Source of the DNA: an uncultured Eubacteriales bacterium
Lineage (GTDB): Bacteria > Bacillota > Clostridia > Oscillospirales > CAG-272
NCBI GenBank assembly: GCA_958414825.1
Contig: CATYXQ010000022.1
Coordinates: 1-30,076 of the forward strand
Direction of reading: 5' to 3'
DNA: 30,076 bases
Positions 29,911 to 30,076 of this stretch are shown in pieces. The position numbers and the translations under genes were made by a program. The notes beneath the pieces are model-generated. The model saw nothing but the letters and a program-made list of their open reading frames with translations, did no database searches and was not told the DNA's origin. Every line of letters begins with the position of its first letter. Position 1 is the stretch's first letter.

Positions 29911-30076
29911 GTAGGAAATTTTCCTGCCCTGTGCGTGATACACGACCATTTCGGAACCTACAATGAATAAAAGGGATCCTAAATTTCTCTGTCGGAATTG
30001 CAGGCCTCCCGCACGCGGCAATCGACCGCGGCGGACGTTGGAAGCGCGAAGCGGAGTTGCGGATACCGCCTTGCTT
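29911..30076 (+). ncRNA. Putative 6S RNA, 3' end cut by the window
   Basis: After the DUF1292 stop there is a TATACT -10 (29899-29904) with a poor -35 (GTGCAT, 18-base spacer). The sequence from about 29911 contains TCCTG, then a GTGCGTGATACACG stretch, an AT-rich bulge segment (TACAATGAATAAAAGGGATC) and a GC-rich second half (for example CCGCGGCGGACGTTGGAAGC). This order recalls the closing stem and central bubble of Firmicutes 6S RNA, which mimics an open promoter and holds sigma-70 polymerase in stationary phase. No open frame of note crosses it. The closing 3' strand is outside the window, so this cannot be confirmed from sequence; another housekeeping RNA is possible. Confidence 0.5.

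Noticed and set aside
1..30076. CRISPR array, prophage or transposon
   Set aside because: No regularly spaced repeats, no cas, integrase, terminase or transposase genes, and no terminal inverted repeats were seen on either strand.

Overview
The window looks like the chromosome of a mid-GC, Gram-positive-type anaerobe of the Clostridia, probably an Oscillospiraceae-like gut lineage. The evidence is the gene content: a WalI/YycI-like protein before murA, IreB, MecA, an S11 D,D-carboxypeptidase, RNase J, DUF1292, DUF1848, independent phosphoglycerate mutase and HemW. Start sites carry strong GGAGG-type ribosome sites and sigma-A promoters (TTGACA/TATAAT-like with 17 bp spacers) are easy to see. 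No phage, plasmid, CRISPR or transposase gene is visible. This is a reading from sequence only; no database search was run.

Layout. 1-2300: 3' end of a WalI/YycI-like gene and murA (cell wall). 2300-3740: a 64-aa orphan protein facing mutY (DNA repair). 3740-6160: a looser, AT-richer stretch with a possible frameshifted micro-ORF, a YjaB-like acetyltransferase, an isolated purC flanked by two multi-hairpin non-coding segments, and tRNA-Gln on the minus strand. 6240-8880: ireB-ribF-S11 peptidase operon. 9024-11512: mecA, a CPA2 antiporter and a small membrane protein. 11520-14130: rnj with a long structured leader, then a Dabb protein. 14225-17123: a ferritin-like helical protein (minus), an acyltransferase-3 protein, and a CPBP protease (minus) divergent from an orphan PTS-IIC-like permease (17340-18338). 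18419-20661: gpmI and a YfcE-type phosphoesterase on the minus strand. 20735-21858: a tightly packed operon of three unnamed small proteins. 22040-24826: a secreted GH43-type protein with an internal dockerin. 25238-29398: DUF1848, lepA and hemW. 29557-end: DUF1292, then a structured RNA, probably 6S RNA, cut by the window edge.

How the genes relate. Most are housekeeping genes for the cell envelope (WalI-like, MurA, the S11 peptidase, IreB), RNA and protein turnover (RNase J, MecA, EF4), cofactors (RibF, HemW) and glycolysis (GpmI). The points most worth a second look are the ireB-ribF-peptidase operon, whose peptidase has altered catalytic motifs II and III; the leaders of rnj and of the GH43 gene; the perfect palindrome on the gpmI promoter; the three-gene small-protein operon; the CTT-TAG-C frame junction at 4025-4031; and the two structured segments around purC. 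I did not find a clearly new defence or mobile system.
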